The notes under the pieces: model-generated
Databases searched by the model: none
Seen by the model: only the letters and a program-made list of their open reading frames with translations
What the model was told of the DNA's origin: nothing
Made by a program: the position numbers and the translations under genes
Source: Muricea muricata
Lineage: Eukaryota > Cnidaria > Anthozoa > Malacalcyonacea > Plexauridae
Direction: 5' to 3'
Length of the DNA: 64,000 nucleotides
Assembly (NCBI GenBank): GCA_963855995.1
Contig: OY979716.1
Coordinates: 39,619,318-39,683,317, forward strand
Shown: piece by piece, positions 49,395 through 61,232 of the stretch
How positions within the stretch are numbered: the first letter of the stretch is position 1
Layout: the number at the start of each line of letters is the position of its first letter

Positions 49395-50799
49395 ATAATA
49401 TATCCCACTTTTCTTCATAAAGCTTGGACTAATTTACCTTGATGCTGGAAACTGCGCTTGATCCAGTTACTAGTCCTTCAGAGAAAACCTTATGAAAAGA
49501 TACAGAAAACATTTAACTTAGTCTTATCTTTTGACTTTTTTTCTCATCGCAGATATGTATGGTTGGCTGCTAGACTCCGTATAATCTTCATTAACCTTCT
49601 TATAACATTATGATTTTTTACATATTTTACAATTAAAATATACAAACCTGGGATACACGAATCTAAAAGATAAGGATTTCAAACCAGAAAAGATTTTCGG
49701 TATCACCTCTCTGAAAAGGTTTAAAATCTACAAAAATGCAGGGAATAAGGTCATGCTATTTGTTCAACTCTATATCTTTACTACAATCTCACAAAAAATC
49801 AATTGACAACTACCACCAATCAAACAATCCGTTGACAAGTAGAAATTCATGATTCATCACAATAGTCAAACAGTTCTTCAGGGTTCTGCGCACGCGCTCG
49901 CTCTCAATAAAATATCAGTGAATAACCGCCATGCAGAATGACCATCCTTTCTCATTCACATTTCCTTTAAGTGTTTTTATTGCACAATCTAAATCTACAA
50001 TCTTCAAAGAAGCAACATCTATACAATTTCCCCTAAGGCATAAGCGTATATAAAACGTCTGATAGCAAAAGTATTCGTCATCAACATCTGTCTCAAATTT
50101 AGTACGTGGCTCCGGCTTTAACACATCCTCAGTATACCGGTCCGGTATTTCTAAATTAGTGGCAATTTCAGTTCTGCGGCAAAAGCTTGGCGTGAGCCAA
50201 ATAATTTTGGTTAGATTTCTCTTGCAACAAACTAAACAAACACCCCTCGACCACCCTGAAGATTATGAACATTCCAATTTATAATTTCATAAATAACATC
50301 ATAAATAACATCGTAATCATAGTTCTGAATATGTTGAAAATCTAAATGATTGTTCAATAAAATTGTTGGGAAAGAAGGTTGTGTCCACATGGCCACACTT
50401 CCCCATGGTAACGCACACCAGCAAAGGAGAGCAAGAACCGTATCAGGGGGGGGGGGGCGCACTTACCTCCCGTCTTGATCTTAGCATCTCTTGGTCATTT
50501 AATTCGCGTGTGAGGAAACCCGGTCAGGACATGGTTTCATAGATCCATAACGTTCATATAATTTACTCCGATTTAAAGCCATAGCATTAAACTGTACTAT
50601 CAAAATATCTGTAATGATGAATATACATCTTATAACGATACACGAAAAGCCTGATACAAGACCAGCCCGTAAATACCAACCTAGAAATGATCAGGCTTTA
50701 TGATTGGACTTTCGAAACAAAACTCATCATTGTTTGTGATTCGTTCTTTAAAAAACCAATTTCTATAGATAATTGTCTTGTATTGTTATAACCAACCAC

Positions 50800-51024
50800 T
50801 CACAAAGCCTGTTTGTATAGGTTGATGGTAACCCAGACAAGCCGACAAAAACGTGTGCACACATCACTTACATCCTCGGGTGTCTCTGCCAAAGACAATC
50901 CCATGTAGGAGTCGACCTTGGGTTGCTCAAACAGAGCGATTTCCTCTTCCGACTGTTTTGATTTTCGTTTTCGCTTGGCAGGCTTGGACTGTCGTCCACA
51001 GCAACGAGAAAGCGTGTTTCCCAT
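50800..51024 (-). CDS. First exon of an unknown acylated protein, copy 2
   Basis: Encodes the same residues as 27602-27826 (MGNTLSRCCGRQSKPAKRKR ... LAETPED) and keeps the donor GATGTAAGTGATG. Identity of the protein sequence over both copies, while flanking DNA has diverged, hints at recent duplication or constraint. No downstream exon found. Confidence 0.5.
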   Translation of the reverse strand: MGNTLSRCCGRQSKPAKRKRKSKQSEEEIALFEQPKVDSYMGLSLAETPEDVSDVCTRFCRLVWVTINLYKQAL

Positions 51025-51255
51025 TGTTAAAAAACAAAATTAAAAAGGCAATTTATACAACGTTCAATTCCTCGCTAATTTTTACCTCTTTACACTGTAA
51101 AAGAACAGCTCGAAGTGTGAAGCAATTAGTGACGAACAGTTTTAATAACAGATATAATAATATTGGATGATTAAGAAGCGATCGCGCGTTTAGCAGGCTG
51201 CATGCATGCGTAAAATTTTGATCATAGAAGGTTTTTAGGGAGGCAGATCGATTGT

Positions 51256-51810
51256 CAGTAAGACGTTTTAAAGGGAAATAGCAACAAAAATTTTTATTGT
51301 CTCGTTTAAAAGAGACTCTAAAAATAATATATAGAAGCCTTTTACAAAATTTTTGCATCTATTTTACTTTTGGAGATATTGTCACCTGAATAATCGAACT
51401 GTCCGCCATCTTGGATTAATTTTTAACCTCATTAACAATGTTTTGGTGACGTCACAACAGGGATAAGCCATTCAAAGCTTTTCCTAAGTACTTACCACCA
51501 ATAAAATATGTGGGGAACCTTTTCAGTCCGTGCTGAAATCCGAAACACTTACCATGTGTGTGGTTAATAAAGAAGATTAATCATTGTGTCGCAAGAAAAA
51601 AAAAATTGCGTGACCCCAGTTGTGACGTATCATGCATATCTACAAATATCCAAGATGGTGGACAACTAAAGATTTCAAGTCAAAATATCTCACTAAATAA
51701 GGCAGATATAAAAATTCTGTAATAGACTTCTATATATTGTTTTGGAGTATATATTGTTTTGGACTCTTTCAAATAAGACTATAAAAACATTTGTTGCCAT
51801 TTCCCTTTAA
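51256..51810. mobile_element. 555-bp MITE-like insertion flanked by an 18-bp direct repeat
   Basis: Inverted ends TTAAAGGGAAATAGCAACAA (51268) and TTGTTGCCATTTCCCTTTAA (to 51810). The flanks GGGAGGCAGATCGATTGT (51238-51255) and GGGAGTCAGATCGATTGT (51811-51828) are present once in dispersed copy 1 (about 28046-28063). The interior has short segments also inverted (TGGTGACGTCAC / GTGACGTATC). No coding frame. Confidence 0.7.
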
Positions 51811-52314
51811 GGGAGTCAGATCGATTGTTAGCTAAGAAGCTTTCTAAACCTTTTTTAAATACATAGTAAGAGCTTAGAAGCCTGAGAGATTCTGAAAAAC
51901 TAATTCATAAGAAAGCTCCACTCTAACTAAAAGATCGTTTTGAGATTTTTTAAACAAATAGTTTACGATGAGAATCTCTAAGATTATAAGAACTGTCGGT
52001 GGGAGATGAACGTTGTTGATGAAAGTATTAAATATGAGGGTTGTTTTTTTTTCTTTAAACTATTTGCAGCTAATGCTTTCGATTTAAGTTCATCGAGAAA
52101 AGTACAAGAGTGCCAAGCAGGGATACAATAGGAGAAATAAGGTTTCACTGGATTTTTAAACTGTTTCCTCACTAACAAAATCTATCATTTTATTAAAAGC
52201 ACTGATACGATCTGCACTTTCTAAAACCTATTATCCTGTTTGAATATTTATCAACTTGTCTACCACTGACCATATTTAAAGGCATCAAAGACCTCAGGAA
52301 GAAAAGCAAGGTCT

Positions 52315-52516
52315 TGAGTTCACTCAATTGTGTTGAGGTCTTGAGTCGCGCTGAAGTCTTGAGTTGCACTGAAGTCTTGAATTGCGCTGAAATGTTGAGT
52401 TGCGAAGAGTTGTTGAATTGCGATGAAGTCTTGAATTGCACCGACGTCTTGCATTGCGTTGAGATCTTGAGTTGCGTTGAGATCTTGAGTTGCACTGAAG
52501 TCTTGAATTGTGCTTA
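52315..52516. repeat. About 18-bp minisatellite (GAGATCTTGAGTTGC), copy 2
   Basis: About ten degenerate units, homologous to 28560-28700. Confidence 0.8.
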
Positions 52517-52731
52517 GGTCTGGGTACAGTTAATAAAATAAGATGGTTTGGCTAGTGGGACACACCTCCAAATATGTTATTGTTCTCAGTTAATTGGACC
52601 ACGTGATCTTTTTAGTGCATGGGGTGCGAAAATACAAAGAGCGTTGTATTGCCGCGACGTATTTCTTTTCGAAAACTGCAACGTTATACTCATTGGGTCG
52701 CGAATTTTCCGAATTTTACAGTTGGCACACA

Positions 52732-52984
52732 ATGCCAGGTGCCAACTGTGCTTTAGTGGGCTGCTCAACTAGTCGAAAGAGTAATCTTTCCCTGTTTAAA
52801 TTACCTTTTGCTGGGCAAGGTTACTCCGAGGTTACTGCGAAATTGAAGACGGATACGCGTAAAGAATAGCCTCCAATAATTCTTAGGAAAGAGATATAAC
52901 ACCACAGCTGAAGAAAAAGATTGACGAAAACACTATCTTTTTATGTGAACGCCTTTTTAAACCTGAAGTGATTTTTCAACGTAA
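52732..52984 (+). pseudogene. THAP-domain exon, damaged
   Basis: MPGANCALVGCSTSRKSNLS gives the first two zinc ligands (C-x4-C), followed by LFKLPFAG. The frame meets TAG at 52867-52869 where Trp is usual in THAP domains (RKE-W). A later piece, TIFLCERLF, carries a C-x-x-x-F in the wrong frame, before a GTAAGT donor near 52981. THAP domains bind the transposon ends. Inactive as read. Confidence 0.55.
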
Positions 52985-53013
52985 GTATTGACCTCTTAAT
53001 TTTCCGCAAATTT

Positions 53014-53766
53014 ATGGTAATTAGATATTTCGTATATCATTTACATGTATTAAAACATCAATTAACATTGTGCAGACTGTTTATTATCGTTGTACAATTA
53101 CGGGTGGAAAATAATACCCAGTTTACACCCTTGGGTATTTATTTCTCATGGATAACACAAAACTACAGAAAATCTGCCTACTTTGCAAGGCTATTATTAG
53201 AATACTATTGAAGCCAGTATAATGTACATATGTACAAAGAATTTTGATACAATATACTATATTTAAACTTGTCACATGTGGTTCATAATGTATGACTATC
53301 ATTCCAGAATCTCAATGTTGTCCTAAGGGTTAATCAAGGGATTATTATTTGATTTGTAAAGACTCTAGGGCTATCACTTAGGTACAGTAGTGATGTTTTC
53401 CACAGAGCCTTACCATTCATGAGTAAAATCATGTGGCATTATTGGCAAATAAAGTAATTAGGATGCATTGTGGCTGAATGGTTAAGATTCAGTGTGCAAC
53501 ATTAAAATTGATTATAAGTCAGCTTTCTGTATAATATGCAGCCCCCCCTCCCCTGATAAAAAATCCTGCATGCAATATATTTTGAGTAAAAATTAATAAA
53601 AGCACTCCCTGAATACTCTGATGAAACAGCTTTGATTAAAACACTTTTTTCAGTGATTTGCAATTAATCCTTCAGGCACTAGCTTTTTCATACAAAAATT
53701 ACCTTAATTAAACAATATCTACAATATGTACATGATTTAACAGAGTGTTTTTATAAAATGAAATTT
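53014..53766. other. P-like element interior, no gene recognised
   Basis: AT-rich; a poly-C run at about 53543-53555. A GTGGCTGAATGGTTAAGATT stretch at 53469 resembles part of a tRNA-like promoter but is not a tRNA. Confidence 0.4.
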
Positions 53767-54774
53767 TCAATTTATGACATCACTCTGCCTTTTTAGTTTT
53801 TTCTGCAGTCCTTTGCTCTTTACTGCTTTTTGCTTGACTTTAAATTTGTTAATATAATATTTTGCATATGAAAAGCTCTGGACCTTTAAATATAGTTTTA
53901 TAATGTTTTCCAGGCAAAGCTTGGTAGTTTGTTTTGACAACTCTTGGTTGCATCCCTGCAAAATGTTTTCCCACAATGACTTGATCAATGGTGACTCAAG
54001 TGCATCATTGCATAAGGTATCACAAGGAATTTTCTTCAGTAGGTCTTCTTGGTTGGTAACAAATTGTCAAAATATAACCTCAACAATCTCTACAATTTCC
54101 ACCAAGTCCTTGCATGGTGTCACAAGTCCACCCCTGCTGCGAGCATCAATATAGGTGTTCTCAATACCAGGGCATTTCATATTTTCAAGTATAGTCTGGA
54201 GTTCGTCGTTAGGTTTTTTAGAACATTGTTTTTGTAATTTTGCTAATATGTACCCAACAATGTAGAACAAGGGTCCACGTTCATGTTCACTTGGATCCAA
54301 AGGCTTGCTACTTGAACTTGAAGGCTTTTGCTGACCAGACTTAAATAAAGCCACTAAATGGTCTCATGGAGATCATTACAAGGCTACATACTGACTGATT
54401 TGTGCACTTGAAGAGGGTAGATGATGTGAGAAGAAGTTCGTGAGCAACTTGTCTTGGTTTCGTTTAACACAAATTCCATTATATATCGGCAGTACAGCGT
54501 CAAACAGAGAATCGTTTGAGTCGATTTTCTCCAAATCCGACGTTATTTCTTTGTCCGAATAACCTTCCTTTAATAGATTTAGTTTTACTTTATCAACGAT
54601 AGAGATTAAACCATCATTTGCTAGCGCGGGCATGCCTTTACTTGGCTCAGTGTTCGCTTTATCTCGATGTTTGGGAGAGTTTCCCACTCCTCGGGAACAT
54701 TGCTTTTGTCGATATTCGCTTCTGTTGGTTCAGAAATAGAATCCATAGCCGCCAAACTTTCCTCCATTGTTTCT
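53767..54774 (-). pseudogene. P-transposase C-terminal-like gene, broken into frames
   Basis: ATG 54774 starts MEESLAAMDSISEPTEANID; the frame ends early and a neighbouring frame continues (KMPALANDGLISIVDKVKLN... region, 54687-54376), then another (54354-54067) with GPLFYIVGYILAKLQKQ and IDARSRGGLVTP, and finally 53988-53767 with LWENILQGCNQELSKQTTKL and KYYINKFKVKQKAVKSKGLQ. 'GY-h-x-x-K-L ... SRGGL-x-x-P' is found in the C-terminal part of P/THAP9-type transposases. A paralogue lies at 59160-61746. At least two frame changes; some may be introns. Confidence 0.5.
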
Positions 54775-55609
54775 CTTTTACAAACTATTTAGAATCGTCG
54801 ATTGTTTGCCTTCTAATGATGGTGATTTTCACAAAATTTGGTTAAAACCGCAACTCTGTAATATAATCCTATACAATTTCTGATGTGGCTATGCACTAAA
54901 GAAGTCACGTGACAATTGTTTTCTTTGATCCTCAACATAAATACCGCCCGCTGCGATTTTTCTTTGAAGTTTACCGGCTAGCCAAACCATGTTATTTTAT
55001 TAACTGTGGTCTGGGCTTGTGCTGACGTATTGAGTTATGCTGATGCATGTCATCATAACTCAATACGCAAAACACAAATCAAGACGACGTCATGTTCAGT
55101 GACGAGTAAAACCCATATGAAAGTTAAGCATTTTCCAGTTACATTCTTTTTAACAACGGCGAGTTCAGTATTCCTGTATCATTGCTTTTTATGCATTTCT
55201 GACCTTGTTGTCCTGAGTTTGCACTGAGCTCTTGAGTTGCATAAAAATAATTGTCGTTAGGCATATGTTCAAGTATTTTTAAACAATAATGTTCGGTTAC
55301 AATACTTTTCGCGCATATTGGGCAAGTCTATTCGCTCTTCTACGCTGTGGTGCGTTGCGTTTGTTGACTGTGCACTTGTATTTTCTTATCTTTTCGAAGA
55401 CTGCGTGTCTTTGTGTTGATGACTTTACGTGAGTTTTAATAATGACACGAGCTGCTTTATGTCCTCTTCGCCCATATCCATGTGGACTAAATCTTCTTTG
55501 CCTCCTACGATTTGCCGCTGTTCTTTTCTGTCGGTTATCTTTAGCCTTGGGAATATTTCCCCGTGGACAAGTTATTCTCAGGTTTGGTGTTTCCCTTTGG
55601 TGTGCAGTT

Positions 55610-55760
55610 ATGTTTTGTTCAGTTGTGTTTTGTTCAGTTGTGTAATCTTCGGTTGTGTATTGTTCCATTGTGTAATGTTTCGTTGTGCAACGTTCCGTTT
55701 GTAATGTTCAGTTGTGTAGTGTTCCGTGTTGAAATGTTCAGTTCGGTAATTTCGGTTGTG
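55610..55760. repeat. About 15-bp minisatellite (TTGTGTAATGTTCCG), copy 2
   Basis: About nine degenerate units, homologous to 29265-29460. Confidence 0.85.
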
Positions 55761-55824
55761 TAGTTTTCAGTTGTGGCGTATGCACATAAGATGGAGTCAG
55801 AAGTGTGGTAATGAGTAGTCATGT

Positions 55825-56097
55825 ATTGAGATGTTATGTATTGGGTTATGAGTTGTTGAAGTATGAGCTGTTGGGTTATGGTGCGTTGAGATGTTGAGTA
55901 TTTAATTTTTGCGTGATGAATTAGTCCGTATTGTGAGATGAGATGCTGCAGGGGTGTTGCGAAATGGTAGTAAGTAAGTCCGTTTTGAATTAGTGCGTAT
56001 CCGATTCTGTTTAGTTCGCTGGTGTTTGTGTGTGCAACATGTATCCCAAGGATAAACACCAGACCTTCGACATTTTTTATCGTTTGTAGAAGCATCT
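55825..56097 (+). repeat. Dispersed repeat, copy C
   Basis: Third copy of the repeat at 16830 and 29515. It has the uninterrupted Harbinger target (GGTAGTAAGTAAGTCCGTTT) and is cut at about 56097 by the LINE. Confidence 0.75.
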
Positions 56098-56205
56098 GGA
56101 ACAAGCCCCAAGAAACGCTGGAACAAGCCCCCTGGGATACTGCATTTGTAAATACTGCACAAGAAACGCTGGAACAAGCCCCCCCCGGGATACTGCATTT
56201 GTAAA

Positions 56206-56619
56206 TGTTGACATTGATGATGTTGTCAATGTCTGGGAACAAACATTCAACCGTGCTGTTGCTTCCCATTGTCCTTGGCGTGAGAAACGCGTTAAACAAA
56301 ATACTCAAGCACCGTGGATGACAAGAGCAGTCATTAAACAGCTATATATATTCGTGATCACTTACTGAAGGTTGCTAGACGTAGTGATAGTTCGGGTGAC
56401 TGGGCAAATACCGTGTGGCTAGAGACAAAGCTGTCTCAATTCTGAAGACAGCCAAGCGTGAGTTCTATAAAAACTCCTTTTAAGAGAATAAGAGTAATAC
56501 AAGGGCAATCTGGAAATCAAGAAAAACTTTGACGGGTTCAAAAAACAACACTAGACAAATTAAAAATCTAAAAATTGATGGCCGCGAGGTGGACGATAAA
56601 ACTGAAAAGGCAGAGCAAT
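56206..56619 (+). pseudogene. LINE ORF2 linker fragment
   Basis: Open from about 56206 with VDIDDVVNVWEQTFNRAVAS, CPWREKRVKQNTQAPWMTRA, then frame changes and stops within about 150 bases (VARRSDSSGDW... in another frame). The segment lies between the apurinic endonuclease and RT domains in non-LTR retrotransposons. Degenerate. Confidence 0.6.
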
Positions 56620-57160
56620 GGGCGACTTGCGCCTTTCGCAAAGCATCGCAGGTAGCTTAGTTAGGTCAGTCGAATTTCGCAAAATGGTGGTCGTTCTTGT
56701 TCGACCTTTGTTTGCAGTAAATCACTACATTTTTTGGCTAATATTTAACACTTCTGTCCACGGTAAAAAGTGAAAGACTCCTGGAGTACTAATCTTGCGT
56801 ACAAACCAAACATTATGATCGTTATTGGCTTAGATTTTAAAATATCCGACGTAAATTAAAGCAAAGTAAGATAAAAATATGGCTCCAATTTACAATGTGC
56901 AAGACCAACACTGTACATTTTACTGCTTTAGAAGGTACACAAGGCTAAAATTTATATATAATATGTATGGAACACGGGATGTTTGAATGCAAATGCCGTT
57001 TCAGCGATCGGCGATTATTTACAAAATTTGTAGCCGTAAAAGTTGTTTTGACAAACAAGCGTTCAACTACACATGCTTTGATCAATCGTCCCATTTCAAA
57101 CCAAAACATTGTAGACCTTTGGCGGGAAAATATTTCAGGTTGTTGAAGTAAAAACATTTA
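56620..57160. repeat. Left long TIR
   Basis: Inverted copy of 62995-63524, e.g. TTTACTGCTTTAGAAGGTAC vs CTAAAGCAGTAAA, and AACATTGTAGACCTTTGG vs CCAAAGGTCTACAATGTT. Confidence 0.85.
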
Positions 57161-57197
57161 CGTTGTTTTAAAAAGTACTTTTAAGTGGTATTCGTTA

Positions 57198-57706
57198 TTG
57201 GGAATTTCAAAACAACCGTTAAAAAGCCACAAAGTTTGCTGTTTACATTTTCCTAGTGGTAAAAAAGTATTGGGTGCGTTGCCAACTTCCAGCTTGTTTT
57301 CAAATCGACAAACATGCAACAGTAAAAGTGGAAGAAATGTAGAACAAATGAAAACTGTAAAACAGTGTGCACATAGTAAAATGTACCAACAAATGATAGT
57401 ACCAGTGAAATTTCAGCACTAAAATCTGAGCTTAAACAACTTAAAAGAGAAAATAAATCTTTGAAAAGTAAACATGATAAGCTATCCAACAAATATCAAC
57501 TATGTGTATTGAGATTAGAACATGTTATTACTAGTGATGTGAACTTCAAATTTTACACCAGTTTTCCTAACTATGGAACCTTCAAAGCCTTCTTTAACTA
57601 CTTGCAACCAGCTTGTAATTTTTTGATGTATGCTGGAACAAAAAATTCACAACACACATCAGAGACCAAGCCAGGGTACACAACTGTTTACAATGAAGCC
57701 ACATGA
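57198..57706 (+). pseudogene. THAP/DDE transposase remnant
   Basis: The first frame has VCCLHFPSGKKVLGALPTSS, the THAP end (C-x2-H ... P-x-x-F). A second frame (57461 on) carries a coiled-coil and NFKFYTSFPNYGTFKAFFNY, the 'FYTGFPxxxxFxxLFxxL' helix before the DDE nuclease of IS4/Harbinger-like transposases. The catalytic region is missing: at about 57655-57665 the frame passes into the opposite-strand YqaJ gene. Confidence 0.6.
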
Positions 57707-58883
57707 CACACATGCTTTGATCAAGTGATTGTTTTTATTACACTTTTCTAAGTATTTCTTAATGGCAATTTCCTCTTTGTTTTGTCCCCATAAACATGGT
57801 TTTGGCACAGGCTTAGTGCACCTGGAATTGAACTGTTTGTTCAAAATTGTTTTTGGATGTATGCTGTCTCTGCACTTTAAAACAGAACCAAAATTTGATG
57901 CTGTTAATCTTATCCATCATTCTTCATACCATAATTGATCATCTGATTGCCCTCTTGTATTGCATTCAATGTTTTGTATTTGCTCTTTTGATTTAAATAC
58001 ATGTAGTGTTTCAAGTACAAAGAAGATGGTATGAATTTGCTTAAGATTGCGTGGTCTGCTGTTAATTGGTTTAAAACTGCATCTCGTATTTCCACAGCAT
58101 GAAGCTGATTTGAATTGCAGTGAACTTCTTTTAATTTCTTTTTAGTAGGTAACTCATCTAAGTATTCATCATAGTAAAAAGCTTTACAATTATTTGATTC
58201 TAGAGATTGTGTAAGTAGTTGCATGATCCAAAACTTTTCAATTCCTGATTTAACTTCTGAACACCACTGTCTGTGACAGTTTTAGCAAATGCTGGTGCTG
58301 GGTTATAAATTTCAGTAGAATGAGATGAACTTTTTGTGGATATTGACTTGCTAAATTTAACACTGTCAAAAAGTACCGCAGTTTTGATATCTTCACAACT
58401 AGGTACATGCCTTTGTTGTAAGAGTTGTGTGCGGGTTAAGTCATCTGGGACCTCGGTAAGTTCAAGCACAATGAAGTCCAGGACTTGCAATAAAGCTGTA
58501 GCAACATGTTTACAACAGCCACCATTCCCTGCTACACAAGAGCGCTTAGCTTATATTATTTTCCCAGTATCGTGCTTCAAATGCACATGAACTGTATAAT
58601 TAGTCTTTTTCATTGAAACATGTACAGTACACTTAGTGTAGAAAAGCTTGTCTTTTCCCTGAAGAACATTAGGAATAACTTTAACCTTAGACACCATCTT
58701 ATCTTTAAACAATTGATAACCATATTTCTTTTGTTTATGGGCCCTTGGTTGTTTGCCCTCCTGTTTGCTTTCCTGGGCTGTTTCACCAATTAAATGCTGT
58801 TTAAGATGTTCATGTATAAAGGGAGAGATACCTTGCAGACTTCGAGTCCATTTTGTACTCAAACAATCCTGTTTTTGCCCCAT
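57659..58883 (-). pseudogene. SWIM zinc-finger / YqaJ-type nuclease gene, truncated and interrupted
   Basis: Starts MGQKQDCLSTKWTRSLQGIS (58883) with KMVSKVKVIPNVLQGKDKLF. After a stop at 58551 the same strand reads RSCVAGNGGCCKHVATALLQ, a SWIM zinc finger (C-x-h-x-x-C-x-H type). It continues via VLDFIVLELTEVPDD, further damaged frames (58224-57910), and 57844-57659 with CLWGQNKEEIAIKKYLEK and GFIVNSCVPWLG, the start of a YqaJ exonuclease fold. The catalytic C-terminus is lost at the deletion junction near 57660. YqaJ proteins accompany ISL2EU-type transposases; their role is not settled. Confidence 0.6.
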
Positions 58884-60013
58884 ATTTTGAATGGAAATAG
58901 GCCAAAATTGATGACAAAATTAAATTCCAACGCGATGGTTTAACCATAGTTAATAGAAACAAGGACATGGTTATGAAGGCCGGCAAACTTTAAAGGCTTT
59001 TCGCTCGGATGTTGATAGATCATATTTCACAGGTCACGTGGTGCGCGAAGGTGCACAATTTTCAAGGAGTGACATTTTAAACGCAACAGTACAAGTCTTA
59101 GTATTTTTCATTTTTCTTCAAAACACGTCAGAAAATAGCTCAGACAGCGATTCTGTCATCGATGTAGAGGACAACGAACTGTTATTTGAAGATGATGGGT
59201 TTCTAACGCGTTTCTAGAGACTCTGGAAGCGCTCGAAGAGAACACTCTGGAATTTGATCTTGAGCTGACAGACGCAATAACTGAGGTAAACTTAAGTATT
59301 TTGAAACGAATTTTAGTCGGGAGCGATTAACTAACTTTTCTTTTAAATGTTTAAAATAGGTTGAGGGCACCAAATGTTTTCCCTGTGATAAATACGCAAA
59401 AATATTCAAATCTAAAGGCGGACTTACTCGACATAAGCCGATAAGCGAAGTAAACACGAAGAACAGGTGGGAGCATCAGTAGGTGCGTCAAAGAATCCCC
59501 CCAAAAGGACAATTGACATGGCCGTAATTCAAAAACTTTGTAAAGAAATTTATGACAAATTTCGAGAGGAGAAACTTTATCCGGAGGATATTATTAAGAC
59601 GGTGGAAGGATTGAAGCCTAGCGAGGAATTTGTAAATTTCGTCAGCAAGGTCTTCTCGAAGTTTGGTCGAAAATGCAACCAAGACGTTTTCCTGGCCATA
59701 TCAGTTTTATGGAGAGACCTATAAGAATTGGAAAAGATTTTTCCCAGCCTCAGATTCATTCCATTCACTTTCCTCAGAAATTGGTTGCATACCACAAGCA
59801 GGCCAGTGCAGCTGAAGCATCCGAGGTATAAATGTTTAGATTTACTATTTTGATTATATAATGAGGTTTTACAAGATTGAAACTGCCCTTTTTAGATAAC
59901 TGTGTGTGTGTATAAACAGAAATAATGATTTTTAAAGTAATATCAGTTGAAATTTATTTTCAGCAAAATGAAGAAATCAAAATTAATCCTGGAGAGTTGG
60001 GACCACTGTCCTA

Positions 60014-61232
60014 CACTCTTAAAAAAGGCGTGCAGAATCAACATAGCTTTTTGTCCAGATATCAAAGCACCTTAAGCTGTGTTGTTACGACACACCGTGT
60101 TGCTTCTGGTGTGTTGTTTGCACACATTAGAACGTATGTCGTGCACTTGTCCAAAATTTAACACACCATTAGGTATGCTTTTGGAAATGGTGTGTTGAAT
60201 AACACATTACCTTGTGTTACATAGCACGAAAGGTACGTTATTTTACCCACACAGATGCGTTATTTCAGCACACATAATAGTTTTCTTACCACACACAAAA
60301 GTATATGTTTCAGCTTAACAATAAAAAATTGACATAAAGCTTTATTAAAAAAAGGTAAATCTCACATGCATAACTAGAATAAAACACTTCTATTTTTTAA
60401 ACTCTTTTTACTAAATACAAAACCACTTCAAACAACTTGCAATCAAAAACAAGATAGCAACAGTTTAACAAACGTCTAACTCTCCATAGAGTTTCTGAAC
60501 TCTGCCAAGAAAGTGGAATATTTAGTCCTTTGTTTACCAGCGTACCGTATATTTAACGCAACATCTTGAAGGAAGTACAAGATACCCAACAAGGTTTCGG
60601 GGTAGTTGACATCGTAGACATAATACATACATATCAGTTGTACCAGGCATTTTGACAGACAGTCCTTCAACGAGCGCTCACAAAAGCATTTATCTTCTCC
60701 TGACAGGAAAATCTGCTTGATTTCATCTGCAGACCCCAGGCAAACGATCTTGCACTGGACAAGATTGTCCTTGAATATTTCTTGTGGTTTCGTAGATGGC
60801 TGTAAAATTAAGCATTTCCAATGGGGCAGTTCATTTTGTAAGCAGCGTTTTGTTTAGAACTTTTGTGTTGTATGCAAACGTGTGTCGAATAAAGATGTGC
60901 TATAAACAAGGTGTGTACATAGAAATGTGGGTCATTACCAATATCTATTGCACACCAAGTCGTGTTTCCCTTCCAAGCCTGTGCCGAAATTACGCGCCTC
61001 AGTTATGTAGGTGTGTAAGTATTAACAGTTATAAAGGTGTGTTTAAAAACTATGCGTTCAGGAACACAACTATTGTGTCTTAAAACACGCTATTGCACGT
61101 TACGCAGCGCGCGTAGGTGTGTTGTCAACATGTTTGTTAAAATTACGTGCACTCGGAACACACTATGCGTGTTGCAGTGCACACTGTCCATGTTCTTTTG
61201 ACACAACTTCAACACACCTATTTTTAAGAGTG
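60014..61232. mobile_element. 1219-bp TA-flanked element of the GTGTGTT family
   Basis: Ends CACTCTTAAAAAAGGCGTG (60014) and CACACCTATTTTTAAGAGTG (to 61232), flanked by TA (60012-60013, 61233-61234). Removing it restores the host frame (LSY/IAGY). Both halves are full of GTGTGTT/AACACAC motifs. The interior minus-strand frame at 60670-60476 is listed separately. Confidence 0.8.
60476..60670 (-). CDS. Possible captured gene fragment inside the TA-flanked element
   Basis: MKDCLSKCLVQLICMYYVYD then VNYPETLLGILYFLQDVALN and KQRTKYSTFLAEFRN. This 'YYVFDxxYP ... h-x-F-h-Q' segment is seen in many invertebrate and fish uncharacterised proteins. It is bounded by non-coding repeat arms, so it may be an acquired exon. 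Function unknown. Confidence 0.35.
   Translation of the reverse strand: MKDCLSKCLVQLICMYYVYDVNYPETLLGILYFLQDVALNIRYAGKQRTKYSTFLAEFRNSMES

Larger units (their letters stand above)
52525..55007. mobile_element. P-element-like transposon, 2.48 kb
   Basis: Inverted ends ACAGTTAATAAAATAAGATG then GTTTGGCTAG (from 52526) and CTAGCCAAACCATGTTATTT then TATTAACTGT (to 55007). Flanked by the 8-bp duplication GGTCTGGG (52517-52524 and 55008-55015). Dispersed copy 1 has the empty site (CTTAGGTTTGGGCTTGTGC, about 28660-28680). It carries a THAP-domain start on the plus strand and a convergent minus-strand gene with P-transposase-C-like motifs. 8-bp TSD and THAP fit the P superfamily. Confidence 0.85.
49395..56097 (+). 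repeat. Large dispersed unit, copy 2
   Basis: Matches 25160-29770 in order. It differs by lacking about 850 bases near 49800, by the 555-bp insertion at 51256, by the P-like element at 52525-55007, and by truncation at 56097 where the LINE begins. The poly-G run at 50448-50457 is also specific to this copy. Confidence 0.65.

Noticed and set aside
53465-53500. tRNA-like GTGGCTGAATGGTTAAGATT
   Set aside because: Matches only an A-box-like stretch; no acceptor, anticodon or T-arm pairing follows. At most a SINE-like head.
57253-57492. 79-aa minus-strand frame
   Set aside because: Antisense to the THAP/coiled-coil remnant of the transposase.
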